From: Symbiodinium natans
Taxonomy: Eukaryota > Sar > Dinophyceae > Suessiales > Symbiodiniaceae
Assembly: GCA_905221605.1 (NCBI GenBank)
Contig: CAJNDS010002265.1
Span: forward strand, 467,501 to 530,968
Length of the DNA stretch: 63,468 nt
Direction: 5' to 3'
The position numbers were made by a program, and so were the translations under genes. A model generated the notes under the pieces. The model was not told the DNA's origin, searched no databases, and saw only the letters and a list, made by a program, of their open reading frames with translations. Below, piece after piece: positions 63,052 to 63,468 of the stretch (its first letter is position 1; every line of letters begins with the position of its first letter).

Positions 63052-63210
63052 ATGCTTGAGGGCCGTGTGCCTGTTCGACCCTGGCATCTGCGGCTGCAGG
63101 ACGTTTTGCGGGCGTTGCGTTACGCTAGGTGCCGATTTCTAGAACTCCACAGCCACTCCCTCCGGGTTGAGAGCTTTAGGATGGTAGGCATGTGCGAAAC
63201 ACTACACTGA
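63052..63210 (+). CDS. Small open frame, Arg/Leu-rich
   Basis: 52 codons from ATG to TGA with strong third-position GC, including MLEGRVPVRPWHLRLQDVLR and ALRYARCRFLELHSHSLRVE. It may be an exon or a small protein; nothing recognised. Confidence 0.38.
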   Translation: MLEGRVPVRPWHLRLQDVLRALRYARCRFLELHSHSLRVESFRMVGMCETLH

Positions 63211-63429
63211 GCTATTCAACTTAACTCAGAACGCTAAGCGCCAGAAAGAGAGCGAATCTTGAAACGGAGCCAACCAAACACGCAATGCAAGCCCTGAAAT
63301 CTACAGATTGTTTTGCACCTACGTGAACACCAAGCCTTACCGAACATCAGGACTCGCTCAGATCAGCGGTCATGGACATGCACCAGGACAGTGGTGGCCT
63401 CGGGGCCGTTGTTATTGCTATTGTTTTGT

Positions 63430-63466
63430 TTTTTTTTGCCGGGGGGGGGGGGGGGGGTGGGGGGAA
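63430..63466. repeat. T run and poly-G run at window end
   Basis: T9 followed by GCC and about 17 G, interrupted by one T. The window end lies in this tract. Confidence 0.9.
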
Positions 63467-63468
63467 TA

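Overview
The window looks like nuclear DNA of a dinoflagellate. (i) Short exons of high third-position GC are scattered in long, repeat-filled introns. (ii) In the four gene models I could build, acceptors are nearly always AG followed by G, and donors are GT, GC or GA (12, 5 and 2 of 19 junctions). (iii) Positions 42111-42132 match the 22-nt dinoflagellate spliced leader at 19 of 22 bases. (iv) TTTAGGG-type telomere-like repeats occur inside a gene. I cannot name the species.

Layout: 1-930 is CA/GC simple repeat. About 940-9635 has no gene I can support. An F-box-like gene (+) starts by 9636; its introns hold a telomere-like tract and a six-copy 150-bp satellite. Further + exons follow at 13.07-13.42 kb. 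A five-exon malonyl-CoA:ACP transacylase gene (+) runs 14665-19506, with a 53/106-bp satellite in its last intron. Isolated + exons follow, then a pyridoxamine-phosphate-oxidase-like flavoprotein gene (+, 23028-28254) with a CCG/CAG repeat in its first intron. A six-exon gene of unknown family lies on the - strand at 31325-33040. From 33 to 63 kb I see many single exon candidates, nearly all +, that I could not join. This part also holds a fold-back repeat (40.85-41.52 kb), a spliced-leader relic, an AT-rich island, a hairpin-rich 163-nt inverted repeat, a G-rich tract of nearly 1 kb, and a series of related exons at 54.1-57.0 kb.

The transacylase would charge acyl carrier protein with malonate for fatty acid or polyketide synthesis; its length and motifs resemble the stand-alone mitochondrial/plastid enzyme. 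The flavoprotein and F-box gene are unrelated housekeeping or regulatory types, so there is no sign of a gene cluster. Most long open frames here are shadows or low-complexity artefacts. Exon boundaries were placed by eye from phase, splice signals and remembered family motifs, so they need transcript support; coordinates may be off by a base or two.
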